A stretch of 22,252 nt of DNA, taken from the NCBI GenBank assembly GCA_937887565.1, contig CALABS010000048.1:1-22252 (forward strand). The letters are read 5' to 3'. Of the stretch, positions 7,209 through 15,470 are shown one piece after another. The translations under genes were made by a program, and so were the position numbers. Position 1 is the stretch's first letter, and every line of letters starts with the position of its first letter. This DNA is from an uncultured Rhodospirillaceae bacterium (GTDB taxonomy: Bacteria; Pseudomonadota; Alphaproteobacteria; Rhodospirillales; Magnetospirillaceae). The notes beneath the pieces are model-generated. The model had not been told where the DNA came from, did not search any database, and was given only the letters and a program-made list of their open reading frames with translations.

Positions 7209-8404
7209 GCTGCTTTCCCCAAGATCCGAGCAAGTTGTTCGAGAAAGCGAGGGTGCCAATGGATGTACGGGGTAGGTCTTGCATTGGCCAGAATATGGAA
7301 TGTTCCTCGCACCACGTAAGGCTCGGTTACGCGCTCTCGGATTCGCAGAGAGTTGGTTTCAAGTTCGGCCCAGCGATAGAGTTCCCGCCCCGCGGCGAGA
7401 CACGCGACATCCTCGCTCTTGTCGGTAATATTCTCGAAGACGGCTTCCTTGTAACGGGTCCATTCGTCAATGAGTCGGTCCTCATATTCTTCGATCTCAT
7501 TCGAAACGAGCAAATTTTCCCGCGCCCAGCTCGAACGTTGCTCGAACGCCCGATAGTAGTCGACAATAGCGTTTTGCAGGCGCGCCGTGGACAACTCCAG
7601 AGCGCGCAACTGTTCGACGAATAGGCGAGGATCGTTGGCAACGTCCATCTCATCCGGCATCCGCTGCCGGAAAGTGATCGGCAGATTGTCAGACCGATAT
7701 TCTTCCGCCATCGCCGAAAGCTTGTCGGAGACCTCGTAGCCTACGATCGGCGTCGTGCGTTCTCCGGCCAGAAGCCGAATCGCCTGATCCATCCACCAGC
7801 CTTCGAGCCGCTCGAAGAGAAGCGGCCGCGACTCCCGCCGGATCGTTCGTAGGTGCTGATTGATGATGGTATCCGGGATCTCTGTAATCCGGAGCGCGCC
7901 ATCGGCAATGGTAATACGGGAATAGAAGTCACTGAGTTCGTTAGGCGTCAGGTCGCCCAAATCGTCGCGCACGGCGGACACCAGTTGGCCTTTTGATTTC
8001 GCCAGAGGGCCTGCGACCGCCAGGGCGCGAGCCTCGCCGTCGATATCGTCGATTTTGAAGTTCGCAAGAACTGAGTCCTCTGAAACCGTCGCCGTGGTGA
8101 AGAGGATGAACCGCGCGTCGCTGCCGATCCTGCCGTTGGCCGTGTAGTGCGCGAGCCAAATGCGAACCGACTTCCAAAAATCAGTTGACAGGTCGGTGAC
8201 GGTGTCGCCGACCGCCTTGTGCTTCAAAGACGCGAGGCTTTTTCGGCCGGACGCATCGTCGAAGTCAACGTCGTCTTCCTTCTCAAGCAGGAGCGAGCTT
8301 TCCTCCGGCAACGCGAGGATTTTCATCAGCGCGAAACGGGCTTGGTAGATGTAGCCGAGGCCTTGCTCTGCGGCTGAGTATTGGGACCGTGCCCCCCCTG
8401 TCAT
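7205..8404 (-). CDS. ABC-3C effector with Cap4/Mrr-like nuclease N-terminus
   Basis: A 399-residue protein from ATG 8404; a GTG two codons upstream (8410) is possible. The N-terminal ~90 residues show 'GLGYIYQARFALMKIL', then E43DDVDF and SLK61HK, then a WK...W helix. This is the layout of dsDNA-nuclease (DUF4297/Cap4/Mrr-type PD-(D/E)XK) domains, where an acidic pair and a lysine after a beta-strand bind the metal. The remaining ~300 residues are helical with a distinctive end 'TFHILANARPTPYIHWHPRFLEQL', the ABC-3C C-terminal region. It is the first gene of the operon and the likely toxic effector, cutting DNA when released by the ATPase and middle component (established model for the class, inference here). 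AGGTG lies just upstream of the ATG. Confidence 0.85.
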   Translation of the reverse strand: MTGGARSQYSAAEQGLGYIYQARFALMKILALPEESSLLLEKEDDVDFDDASGRKSLASLKHKAVGDTVTDLSTDFWKSVRIWLAHYTANGRIGSDARFILFTTATVSEDSVLANFKIDDIDGEARALAVAGPLAKSKGQLVSAVRDDLGDLTPNELSDFYSRITIADGALRITEIPDTIINQHLRTIRRESRPLLFERLEGWWMDQAIRLLAGERTTPIVGYEVSDKLSAMAEEYRSDNLPITFRQRMPDEMDVANDPRLFVEQLRALELSTARLQNAIVDYYRAFEQRSSWARENLLVSNEIEEYEDRLIDEWTRYKEAVFENITDKSEDVACLAAGRELYRWAELETNSLRIRERVTEPYVVRGTFHILANARPTPYIHWHPRFLEQLARILGKAA

Positions 8405-8466
8405 CCGCACCTACCACCCATCAGGGTTGTTTCTCGTGGCATCAGCCCTCCCGGATCTCAGCATTC

Positions 8467-8497
8467 TTTTAAGCTTTTCCGCAGTAAATAGTGGCAA
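8467..8497 (-). promoter_or_regulatory. Weak candidate promoter for the ABC-3C operon
   Basis: On the minus strand TTGCCA (8497-8492) is followed after 19 nt by TTAAAA (8472-8467), within an AT-richer patch about 60 bp upstream of the effector start. The -35 box is good, but the -10 and spacing are poor, so this is only a candidate. Confidence 0.25.
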
Positions 8498-8678
8498 AAC
8501 AATCCAATGAAGCAACCCGATGAGGGTTGGGCAAATCCCAGGTACATGGTTGGCGTTGCATTCCGACCTGATCGTAACGCCAACGCCATCGGATGTCAGC
8601 TTTCTGGAAACGAGCCGATGACAGCTGTTGGCGCATGGCCGCCGATCCAGCTGTCCAGGGCAACGGATTTACGGAAAG

Positions 8679-8706
8679 CCGGCGATCCGCCGGGGCGGAT
8701 CGCCGG
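8679..8706 (-). terminator. Hairpin terminator after the DUF2493 gene
   Basis: A perfect 13-bp inverted repeat (CCGGCGATCCGCC and its complement) with a 2-nt centre begins 12 bp past the stop at 8718. In the minus-strand transcript it is followed by CTTTCC, a short U run. It probably ends the long minus-strand transcription unit of the plasmid-type block. Confidence 0.65.
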
Positions 8707-8717
8707 AATGGCGGCGC

Positions 8718-9650
8718 TCAGGCGCCGCCGTCGCCGAAGCGCCAGACCGGGATGCCCAGGCGCCGGGCCTTGTCGGCAAGGTTGGCGGCGATGCCCGAGC
8801 CGGGGAAGGCAACGATGCCGATCGGCAGCGCCTCCAGCAGGCGGTCGTTGCGCTTGAACGGGGCCGCCTTGGCGTGGCGCGCCCAGTCGGGGCGGAACAG
8901 CACCTGCACCACCTTGCGGTGCTCGGCCCAGCAGGCGGCGATGCGCTCGGCCCCCTTCGGGCTGCCGCCGTGCAGCAGCACCATGCCGGGGTGCTTGGCG
9001 CGCACCTTGTCGAGCACCGCCCAGATGCGGTGGTGGTCGTTGCACTCCACCCCGCCGGTGAAGGCGATGCGGGGGCCGGCCGGCAGCAGCGGCTCGGTCT
9101 CGGCCCGCCGCTTGGCGGCGAGGAAATCCCGGCTGTCGATCAGCGCGGCGGTCAGGGTGCGGTGGCTGACCAGCGAGCCGGCCCGCGGCCGCCAGCCGGA
9201 GCCGGTGTGGACCTCGAACAGTTCGGCGGCGTGGTCGCGGAAGGCCTCCATGGCGGTGCGGCGCTCGATCAGCGTCAGCCCCTCGGCCAGCAGGCGCTCC
9301 AGCTCGACCGAGCGGATCTCCGAGCCGTCCTGTTCGCGCTGGCTGCGCTTCTGGGCGTCCTCGTTATCGTCGAGTTCGCGCTGCACGCGGTCGGCGGCGC
9401 GGTGGAACAGGTTGACGGTGGACCACAGCAGGTCGGCCAGGTCGGGTTCCAGGCGGGTGTCCTTCAGCGTGACCACCAGGGCGTCGAAGACGTCGGCCAG
9501 GGCGGCGCGGATGGCGGTCTCGTCGGGCAGCGGCCGGGGATCGGGATCGTCCTGGAAGGGCCGGTGGCCGTAGAGCTGGAGTTCAATCAGGGCGTGGTCG
9601 GTGGGGGAGGCGGCGTGGTGGAGCCCGGCGGCGTCGGTGTCGGTGATCAT
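8718..9650 (-). CDS. DUF2493 (SLOG-superfamily) protein
   Basis: A 310-residue protein. The C-terminal ~120 residues are a DUF2493/YspA-type SLOG domain: RIAFTGG (194-200), LLHGGSPKGAE (225-235), FRPDW (252-256) and AFPGSG (281-286). This is a Rossmann-like fold that binds nucleotides or nucleotide-derived ligands. The N-terminal ~190 residues are helical and charged, without a motif I can name. Proteins of this build are common on alphaproteobacterial plasmids and phages. The SLOG group has been linked to nucleotide-signal sensing in conflict systems, but the function here is unknown. It is the last gene of the block, 300 bp after the Toprim gene, and is closed by a strong hairpin. The ATG is preceded by AAGGG at about 7-8 nt. 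Confidence 0.88.
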   Translation of the reverse strand: MITDTDAAGLHHAASPTDHALIELQLYGHRPFQDDPDPRPLPDETAIRAALADVFDALVVTLKDTRLEPDLADLLWSTVNLFHRAADRVQRELDDNEDAQKRSQREQDGSEIRSVELERLLAEGLTLIERRTAMEAFRDHAAELFEVHTGSGWRPRAGSLVSHRTLTAALIDSRDFLAAKRRAETEPLLPAGPRIAFTGGVECNDHHRIWAVLDKVRAKHPGMVLLHGGSPKGAERIAACWAEHRKVVQVLFRPDWARHAKAAPFKRNDRLLEALPIGIVAFPGSGIAANLADKARRLGIPVWRFGDGGA

Positions 9651-9763
9651 GGCGGCTGCCCTTCGGCTGGAGGATCGGCCGCGCCCACCGCGGCCTTCGT
9701 GGCGATCCCCCAGCGGCGGGCGGGGCGGGTCCGCACCCTCTTGGGCCGCAGCGTCAGCGGAGG

Positions 9764-9839
9764 ACGGCGGGGGGCGGCTTTCTTGTCCCGCGAGGAAGGC
9801 CGGCTTGGCCGGCCGGGGAAGAAAGTTGCGCCCCGCCGT
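9764..9839. repeat. 76-bp nested inverted repeat in the Toprim-DUF2493 gap
   Basis: Outer arms 9764-9784 and 9819-9839 pair over 21 positions with one G-G mismatch and two G-T pairs; the innermost seven are CTTTCTT/AAGAAAG. Inside is a second perfect hairpin, GGCCGGC-TTG-GCCGGCC (9798-9814). The G-T pairs would be wobble pairs in plus-strand RNA and mismatches in minus-strand RNA. It lies in the 300-bp region 9651-9950, which otherwise shows only GC-rich sequence. A 109-codon Arg/Pro-rich frame (9976-9647, minus) runs through the structure and ends in ATGA overlap with the DUF2493 start, but I do not regard it as a gene. Possible roles are a REP/REPIN-like element, a cruciform protein site or a structured leader. 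Confidence 0.75.
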
Positions 9840-9950
9840 TGCGGAGCCGGCCCGGCTGCCGCCCGATCGCCCGCTGGAAGGCCGGGGCCGCGGCCTCCCG
9901 CCGGCCGGACCGGCGTCCGCCCGCTCCGACCGGCGCCCGTCCGCCGAGGC

Positions 9951-10976
9951 TCAGGCTCCCCACGGCCAGCCGCCACTCATCCAGAAGCGCGCCACATCCT
10001 CCGGGGCGAGCTGGGCCCGCAGGTGCGCCCGCAGCGCTGCCACGCCGTGCGCCAGCAGGTCGTCGTTGAGGTCGCCCAGCACCGGTGCCAGGACCAGCGC
10101 CTCGATGCCGAGGGCCTCGGCGCGGCTCCCCAGGCGTTCCGCCGCCCGGCGTCCGGCGGCGTCGTTGTCGCGGGCGATGTAGAGGCGGCGCAGCGTCGGC
10201 GGCAGGCACAGGGCGGCGAGGTGGCCGGCCGACAGCGCGGCGACCATGGGCAGGGCTGGCAGGACGGTGCGCAGCGCCAGCACGGTCTCGACGCCCTCCC
10301 CCGCCGCCAGGACGTCGCGGGCCACGCCGAAGCGGACGCCGTTGCCGAGCAGGTGGCCCAGCGCCCGGCGCGGCGACAGCATAGGTGCCTTGCCGCGGCC
10401 GGACGGGTCGAGCCAAGTGCGTTGCACGCCTGTGAGGCCGCCGTCCAGACCGGTAACCGCGGCGATCAGCGCCGGCCCCTGGGCGAGCCGGTCATCGGCG
10501 TCACGGTACCAGCAGCGCGGCTGGAAGCGCAGGGAGCCGTCTTTCCGGACATCCGTAAATCCGCGGTTGCGCAGATACGCTTCGGCCAGCGTGCCGACGA
10601 GCGGCCGGGACCGGGCGAACAGGCGGCGGGCGGCCTCCGGCGATCCGATAGGGGCTGGAGGCTCCCACCGCAGCTCCGGCGGCGCCCGCGGCGAACCGAG
10701 GAAGACGCGCGCCTCGTCGAGCACTTCGGCCAGCCGATCGAGACCGCGGTTAAGCCCGATGAGGTCGAGCAGGTCACCGTGCTCGCCGGTGGCAGCGTCG
10801 GCCCATCTGCCGATAGCACCCCCATGCAGCCGGACGTAGAGGCTCTCCCCCGGCGTGCCGTGGACGTCCCCGACCCGCCAGTAACGCCCCTCCCGCCGCC
10901 CATGCGGCAGGTAATGGCGGCACACCACCTCGGCCTCCCGCGCGAGGCGGTGTGCCATCTCCGACGCGGCGGACAT
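9951..10976 (-). CDS. DUF7146/Toprim primase-like protein
   Basis: A 341-residue protein. Residues ~195-320 form a Toprim fold: catalytic glutamate in AAGE227GVE and the metal-binding D270-N-D272 in LYIARDNDAAG. Residues ~1-110 and 115-190 are the preceding plasmid-primase-like region (zinc-less, with YVRLHGG and RWADAATGEHGDLLDLI). Toprim proteins make primers or cleave and rejoin DNA; in plasmid proteins of this type a primase-like role in replication or transfer is usually assumed. The ATG is preceded by GAGGGG and lies 12 bp after the helicase stop, so the two genes are co-transcribed. The catalytic residues look intact. Confidence 0.88.
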   Translation of the reverse strand: MSAASEMAHRLAREAEVVCRHYLPHGRREGRYWRVGDVHGTPGESLYVRLHGGAIGRWADAATGEHGDLLDLIGLNRGLDRLAEVLDEARVFLGSPRAPPELRWEPPAPIGSPEAARRLFARSRPLVGTLAEAYLRNRGFTDVRKDGSLRFQPRCWYRDADDRLAQGPALIAAVTGLDGGLTGVQRTWLDPSGRGKAPMLSPRRALGHLLGNGVRFGVARDVLAAGEGVETVLALRTVLPALPMVAALSAGHLAALCLPPTLRRLYIARDNDAAGRRAAERLGSRAEALGIEALVLAPVLGDLNDDLLAHGVAALRAHLRAQLAPEDVARFWMSGGWPWGA

Positions 10977-10988
10977 GGCGCCGGCCCC

Positions 10989-13900
10989 TCACGGCCCCGT
11001 CCGGTCGACAACACGGAGCAGCGGATGGCGGGCCAGCAGGGCGGCGAACACCGCCGGTCCGCGCTCGCCCACCGGCACAAACAGCCGCAACGTCCAGGCG
11101 ATGATCTCGGACATCAGCCCCAGCGCCTTCAACCGCTCCACCATCCCTTCGCTGAAGCCGGACAGCTCGATCCGGTGAGTGCCCATCACCGTGACCCGGC
11201 GCAGCCGCAGCCCGTCGGCCAGATGCAGCACCGCCCGCCCCTCCGACACCGAGGCCCAGGCCTGCTCCGCCGACGGCACCGCTGCGTCACCGCCGCCGAA
11301 GTTGCGTTCCACCTCGGCCAGGGCGTCCGGCGCCACCACCCGGCCGATGATCCGCTCGCCGTCGTCGGTCTGCAACCGCACCACCCGCAGGTTCGTGTCC
11401 GGCAGATGCCGCCACACCGGCAGCAGCAGCCCGGTCACCAGATGCAGGGTCCCGGTGGCGAACTCCGGCACCGCCGCGGCCTCCGTCTCCCAGACGGCGG
11501 CGAAGGCCTCCGGCTCGGCCGGGCGCCAGTGGCTCTGCGCCAGCTCGGCCACCGTCACGGTCAGGCGTTCCATCGGCCGCAGCAGCCGCACCCGGCGCTC
11601 CACCGTGCCGTCGTCCAGCATCAGCCCGGCGGCGGGCACCGCCACCGCCGCCCGGCCCGAGCGGGCGTTGACCAGCAGCCGTGCTTGCGGCCCGGTCCCT
11701 TTCTCCAGAGCCTCCCCCAGGTCCATCGGCTGGTTGCGGTCGCGCCGCGCCAGCGTGAACAGCCGGGTCTCCGCTCCGGTCGCCGCGTGGGTGTAAAGCG
11801 TTCGCCGGTTCGTCACCGTGAAGCTGTCGGCCACCACCGTCTCGACGCCGCGGTCGTAGGTGCCGGACGCGATGGCGCCTTCGATCTTCGCGGCGAGCAG
11901 CTGCTCGAACACGGTGAACAGCGTGTTCTGCAAGCCGATGGTCAGCGCCAGCAGCCGGTTGAGGAAGGTGGTGATCGGCGGCAGCTCCTCACGCAGGCCG
12001 CCGTCGCGGTCACACAGCGCCAAGCCGGTCGCCGCCTCGAACGCGCCCAGCGAACAACCCTCGACCTTGCCGGCGTGCAGCAGGCCGTAGAGCTGGCGCA
12101 GGGCGGCACGGGCGTAGACGGATTCCAGATTGTCGTCGGCGCGGAACAGCCCCTGCCCGCCGGTCTGGCGCTGGCCGCGGGTGATGGCGCCCAGCGTGTC
12201 GAGCCGGCGGGCGATGGTGGAGAGGAAGCGCTTCTCCGCCCGCACGTCGGTGGCGACCGGGCGGAACAGCGGCGGCTGCGCCTGGTTGGTGCGGTTGGAG
12301 CGGCCCAGCCCCTGGATGGCGGCGTCGGCCTTCCAGCCGGCTTCTAGCAGGTAGTGCACCCGCAGCCGCTGGTTCTTCGCCCCGAGATCGGCGTGGTAGC
12401 TGCGGCCGGTGCCGCCGGCGTCGGAGAAGACCAGGATGCGCTTCTCGTCGTCGAGGAAGGCCTGGGTTTCGGCGAGGTTGGCCGAGCCGGGGCGGCTCTC
12501 CACCGCCAGCCGCTCGTCCCCGCCGGGACCGGTCTTGCGCACGATGCGCCGGCTCCGGCCGGTGACCTCGGCCACCATGGCGGCGCCGAAGCGCTGGACG
12601 ATCTGGTCGAGCGCCCCCGGCACCGGCTCCAGCGAAGCCAACCGCTCGATCATGCGGTCGCGCCGCTCCACCGCCTCGCGGCACGGCACCGGCTGACCGT
12701 CCCGCCACACCGGCCGGGAGGACAGGGTGCCATCGGCGTCGGTGAAGGGTTCGTGCAGCTGGGTCGGGAAGGAGTGGGCGAGGTACTCGAGGACGAGCTC
12801 GCGCGGCGTGACGTCGATCGACAAATCACCCCACTCCTCGGTGGGGATGTCGGACAGACGGCGTTCCATCAGCGCCTCGCCGGTGGAGACGAGCTGCACC
12901 ACCACGGCGTGGCCGGCGGCAAGATCGCGTTCGATGGACTTGAGTACGGTCGGCGTTTTCATCGCCGAGATCAGATGATTGAAAAATCTTTGCTTGGCGC
13001 CCTCGAACGCGGAGCGGGCGGCGGCCTTGGCGGCACGGTTCAGGGTCCCGCCGGCCCCGGTGACGTTGGCCGCCTCCAGCGCGGCGGTCAGGTTGGCATG
13101 GATGACCTGGAAGGCCGCGGCATAGGCGTCGTAGATGGCGACCTGCCCCGGCGTCAGACGGTGCTCGACCATCTCGTAGCGGACCCCCTCGAAGGACAGC
13201 GAGCGGGCGGCGTAGAGGCCGAGGGCCTTGAGGTCGCGGGCCAGCACCTCCATGGCGGCGACCCCGCCGGCCTCGATGGCCTGGACGAACTCGGCGCGGG
13301 TGGCGAAGGGGAAGTCCGCCCCGCCCCACAGGCCGAGGCGCTGGGCGTAGGCGAGGTTGTGCACGGTGGTGGCGCCGGTGGCCGAAACGTAGAGCACGCG
13401 GGCGTCCGGCAGGGCGTGCTGGAGGCGCAGCCCGGCGCGGCCCTGCTGGGAGGGGGTGACGGGACCGCCGTCGCGGCCAAAGCCGGCGGTGCCGCCGGCG
13501 TTGCGCAGGGCGTGGGACTCGTCGAAGACGATCACCCCGTCGAACTCCCCCCGTCCCAGCCAGTCGACGATCTGCTGGACGCGCGGCACGGCGTCCTCGC
13601 CGCCGTCGCCGCGCAGGGTGGCGTAGGTGGTGAAGACGATGCCGCGCTCCAGGGCGATCGGCATGCCGGGGCGGAAGCGCGACAGCGGGGTGACCAGCAG
13701 AGGCTCCTGGCCGAGGGCGGACCAGTCGCGCCGGGCGTCCTCGATCAGGGTGTCGGACTTGGAGATCCACAGCGCCCGCTGGCGGCCCTTGAGCCAGTTG
13801 TCGAGCAGGATGCCGGCGACCTGCCGGCCCTTGCCGGCGCCGGTGCCGTCGCCGAGGAACCAGCCGCGGCGGAAGCGCACCGCGTCCTCGGCATCGTCCG

Positions 13901-15359
13901 GCGCCGCCGAGACGACGTCGAAGGTCTCATCCACGGTCCAGGTGCCGGCGAGATGACCGGCATGCGCCTCTCCGGCCAGGATGACGCTTTCCAGTTGGGC
14001 GTCGGAGAGCACGCCCTCGCTGACCAGGGCGGCGGGGAGGTGCGGGCGGTAGCGGGGCTTGGGCGGGGCGACCGCGGCCATGGCGGCGGACTGGACCAGC
14101 GGCGTCGGGTGTGGCTTGGCGCCGGGGATGGCGATGGACTGGAGCGCGTAGGGCTCGTAGAGCGCGACGGTGAGGCGGGCACCGGTTTCCGGCGCCCAGT
14201 CGCGCGGCTCGTATTCCAACTCGACGACCGCCGGGCCGGACGCTGGCGTGCACACCGTCGGCACAGCCGCCGCCCGGCGCACGGGCCGTGCCACCATGGC
14301 GCGGGCCAGCACCGGCAAGGGAGCCGCTGCCGATGCAGGAACGGAAGCACGCGGCGGCATGTCGCGCCGGACCCAGTCCAGCAGCGTGGCGGCATCGGGG
14401 GCCGTGCCCAACGAGGCCGGGAAGACCGTCGGGTCCTCCGCCGGCACACGGTCGATGACCGTCAGCCGGGTGTCGACGGTGGTGCCGTGGCGGGCGTAAA
14501 CCGTCCCGTCGATGGCGGCGGAGAACACGACGCGGCCCCGCTCCTGCAGGCGCACGAAGGCATCGCGCCACACCGAATGCTCGGGCGCCAGCCCGGCGCC
14601 GGTTACGGCGACGAGCCGCCCGCCCTCGGCTAGGCGCGCCAGGGCCGAGGCGAGGTGACGGAGGGCAGCGTCGGTCACCCGGCCGTCCACCGCCGCCAGC
14701 GCCGAGAAGGGCGGGTTCATCAGCACCGCCGTCGGCCGGACCGCGGCATCGAGATGGTCGTGGATGGCGGCGGCATCGAAGCGGGCCACCGGGACGCCGG
14801 GAAACAGGCGCTCCAGCAGGGCGGCGCGGGTGTCGGCCAGTTCGTTGAGGACAAGGTTCGTGCCGGCCAATTCGGCGAAGACGGCGAGCAGGCCGGTGCC
14901 GGCGGAGGGCTCCAGCACGCGGTCGGCCGGAGTGAGGGCGGCGGCGGCGGCCACCACGCCGGCCAGCGGCAGCGGGGTGGAGAACTGCTGCCGCGCCTGG
15001 CTCTCCTCGGAGCGGCGGGTCTGGCTGGGCAGCAGCATCGCCACCCGCTCCAGCATGGCCAGGAACGCCGCCGGGCTGGCGGCACGGGCTAGCATGGCCG
15101 GGCCGAAGCGGCGCAGGAACAGCACCTGCGCTGCTTCGCCGGCGTCGTATGCCAGCTTCCAGCTCCACACGCCCTCGGCGTCGGAGCCGCCGAACGCCGC
15201 GGTCATCGTGGCGCGCAGCGTGCCGGCGTCGATAACCCGGCCGCGTTCGAGGCCGGGCAGCAGCCGCTCCGCGGCGGCGAGCAGGGCTGCCGCAGTGTCC
15301 ACCGGAGTCGGCGGACAGGGGGCGGCGGCATCGGTTCGGAGGTCGGCGGTCAGGGTCAT
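10989..15359 (-). CDS. Methyltransferase-Strawberry-notch helicase fusion
   Basis: A very large protein (1456 residues from ATG 15359). Residues ~120-300 form a class I SAM methyltransferase-like domain: VLEPSAGTG (148-156) binds the cofactor, and NPPF (215-218) is the motif of N6-adenine/amino methyltransferases. Next comes an SF2 helicase of the Strawberry-notch type: Walker A GDGTGAGKG near residue 500, DESHAL near 610, VSATGATT near 660, and motif VI QGLGRSNRTNQ near 1016, followed by the long helicase C-terminal (Sbno HC) region. Such fusions occur on conjugative elements and phages ('polyvalent' proteins) and are thought to remodel or modify incoming DNA. The frame stays open upstream to 15743, but those codons overlap the DUF6117-like gene in another reading and do not look like the family; the N-terminus fits 15359. 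No strong Shine-Dalgarno is present. Confidence 0.9.
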   Translation of the reverse strand: MTLTADLRTDAAAPCPPTPVDTAAALLAAAERLLPGLERGRVIDAGTLRATMTAAFGGSDAEGVWSWKLAYDAGEAAQVLFLRRFGPAMLARAASPAAFLAMLERVAMLLPSQTRRSEESQARQQFSTPLPLAGVVAAAAALTPADRVLEPSAGTGLLAVFAELAGTNLVLNELADTRAALLERLFPGVPVARFDAAAIHDHLDAAVRPTAVLMNPPFSALAAVDGRVTDAALRHLASALARLAEGGRLVAVTGAGLAPEHSVWRDAFVRLQERGRVVFSAAIDGTVYARHGTTVDTRLTVIDRVPAEDPTVFPASLGTAPDAATLLDWVRRDMPPRASVPASAAAPLPVLARAMVARPVRRAAAVPTVCTPASGPAVVELEYEPRDWAPETGARLTVALYEPYALQSIAIPGAKPHPTPLVQSAAMAAVAPPKPRYRPHLPAALVSEGVLSDAQLESVILAGEAHAGHLAGTWTVDETFDVVSAAPDDAEDAVRFRRGWFLGDGTGAGKGRQVAGILLDNWLKGRQRALWISKSDTLIEDARRDWSALGQEPLLVTPLSRFRPGMPIALERGIVFTTYATLRGDGGEDAVPRVQQIVDWLGRGEFDGVIVFDESHALRNAGGTAGFGRDGGPVTPSQQGRAGLRLQHALPDARVLYVSATGATTVHNLAYAQRLGLWGGADFPFATRAEFVQAIEAGGVAAMEVLARDLKALGLYAARSLSFEGVRYEMVEHRLTPGQVAIYDAYAAAFQVIHANLTAALEAANVTGAGGTLNRAAKAAARSAFEGAKQRFFNHLISAMKTPTVLKSIERDLAAGHAVVVQLVSTGEALMERRLSDIPTEEWGDLSIDVTPRELVLEYLAHSFPTQLHEPFTDADGTLSSRPVWRDGQPVPCREAVERRDRMIERLASLEPVPGALDQIVQRFGAAMVAEVTGRSRRIVRKTGPGGDERLAVESRPGSANLAETQAFLDDEKRILVFSDAGGTGRSYHADLGAKNQRLRVHYLLEAGWKADAAIQGLGRSNRTNQAQPPLFRPVATDVRAEKRFLSTIARRLDTLGAITRGQRQTGGQGLFRADDNLESVYARAALRQLYGLLHAGKVEGCSLGAFEAATGLALCDRDGGLREELPPITTFLNRLLALTIGLQNTLFTVFEQLLAAKIEGAIASGTYDRGVETVVADSFTVTNRRTLYTHAATGAETRLFTLARRDRNQPMDLGEALEKGTGPQARLLVNARSGRAAVAVPAAGLMLDDGTVERRVRLLRPMERLTVTVAELAQSHWRPAEPEAFAAVWETEAAAVPEFATGTLHLVTGLLLPVWRHLPDTNLRVVRLQTDDGERIIGRVVAPDALAEVERNFGGGDAAVPSAEQAWASVSEGRAVLHLADGLRLRRVTVMGTHRIELSGFSEGMVERLKALGLMSEIIAWTLRLFVPVGERGPAVFAALLARHPLLRVVDRTGP

Positions 15360-15470
15360 GGCGAAGGATCCGGGAGAGCGGGGAAACCAGCGGCCGGCGG
15401 ACGCTCTCTCGATCCGCTCCGGCTTACCCCACCCCCGCCCTCCTCGCCCTCTACCCGCCGCCGGGATCGA
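15360..15470 (-). promoter_or_regulatory. Purine-rich leader with hairpin before the helicase gene
   Basis: The sense strand contains the purine tract AGAGGGCGAGGAGGGCGG about 70-90 nt before the ATG, then GCGGA-(11 nt)-TCCGC with GAGAGAG in the loop. The same elements in the same order occur before the ParB-like gene, and similar ones before ArdC. This copy is the most diverged: the Shine-Dalgarno-proximal block of the other two is not conserved. The far end overlaps the 3' end of the DUF6117-like reading frame. Confidence 0.45.

Larger units (their letters stand above)
8405..8717. other. 313-bp boundary region between the defence island and the GC-rich block
   Basis: No gene is supported. 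The left end holds the leader and candidate promoter of the ABC-3C operon and the right end holds the terminator of the DUF2493 gene. Between them is an 8-bp inverted repeat, TTGGCGTT (8550-8557) and AACGCCAA (8576-8583), separated by 18 nt. Composition switches here from mixed to strongly GC-rich, making this a plausible junction between two acquired segments. I see no IS inverted repeats or target duplications. Confidence 0.5.

Noticed and set aside
9647..9976. 109-codon minus frame ending in ATGA overlap with the DUF2493 start
   Set aside because: Arg/Pro-rich, runs through a 76-bp inverted repeat and has no family resemblance; the overlap is probably chance.
8628..14633. Very long plus-strand open frames opposite the DUF2493, Toprim and helicase genes
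   Set aside because: They are antisense shadows caused by extreme GC bias; their sequence is Gly/Ala/Arg/Pro-rich with no motifs, whereas the minus strand has complete domain motifs.
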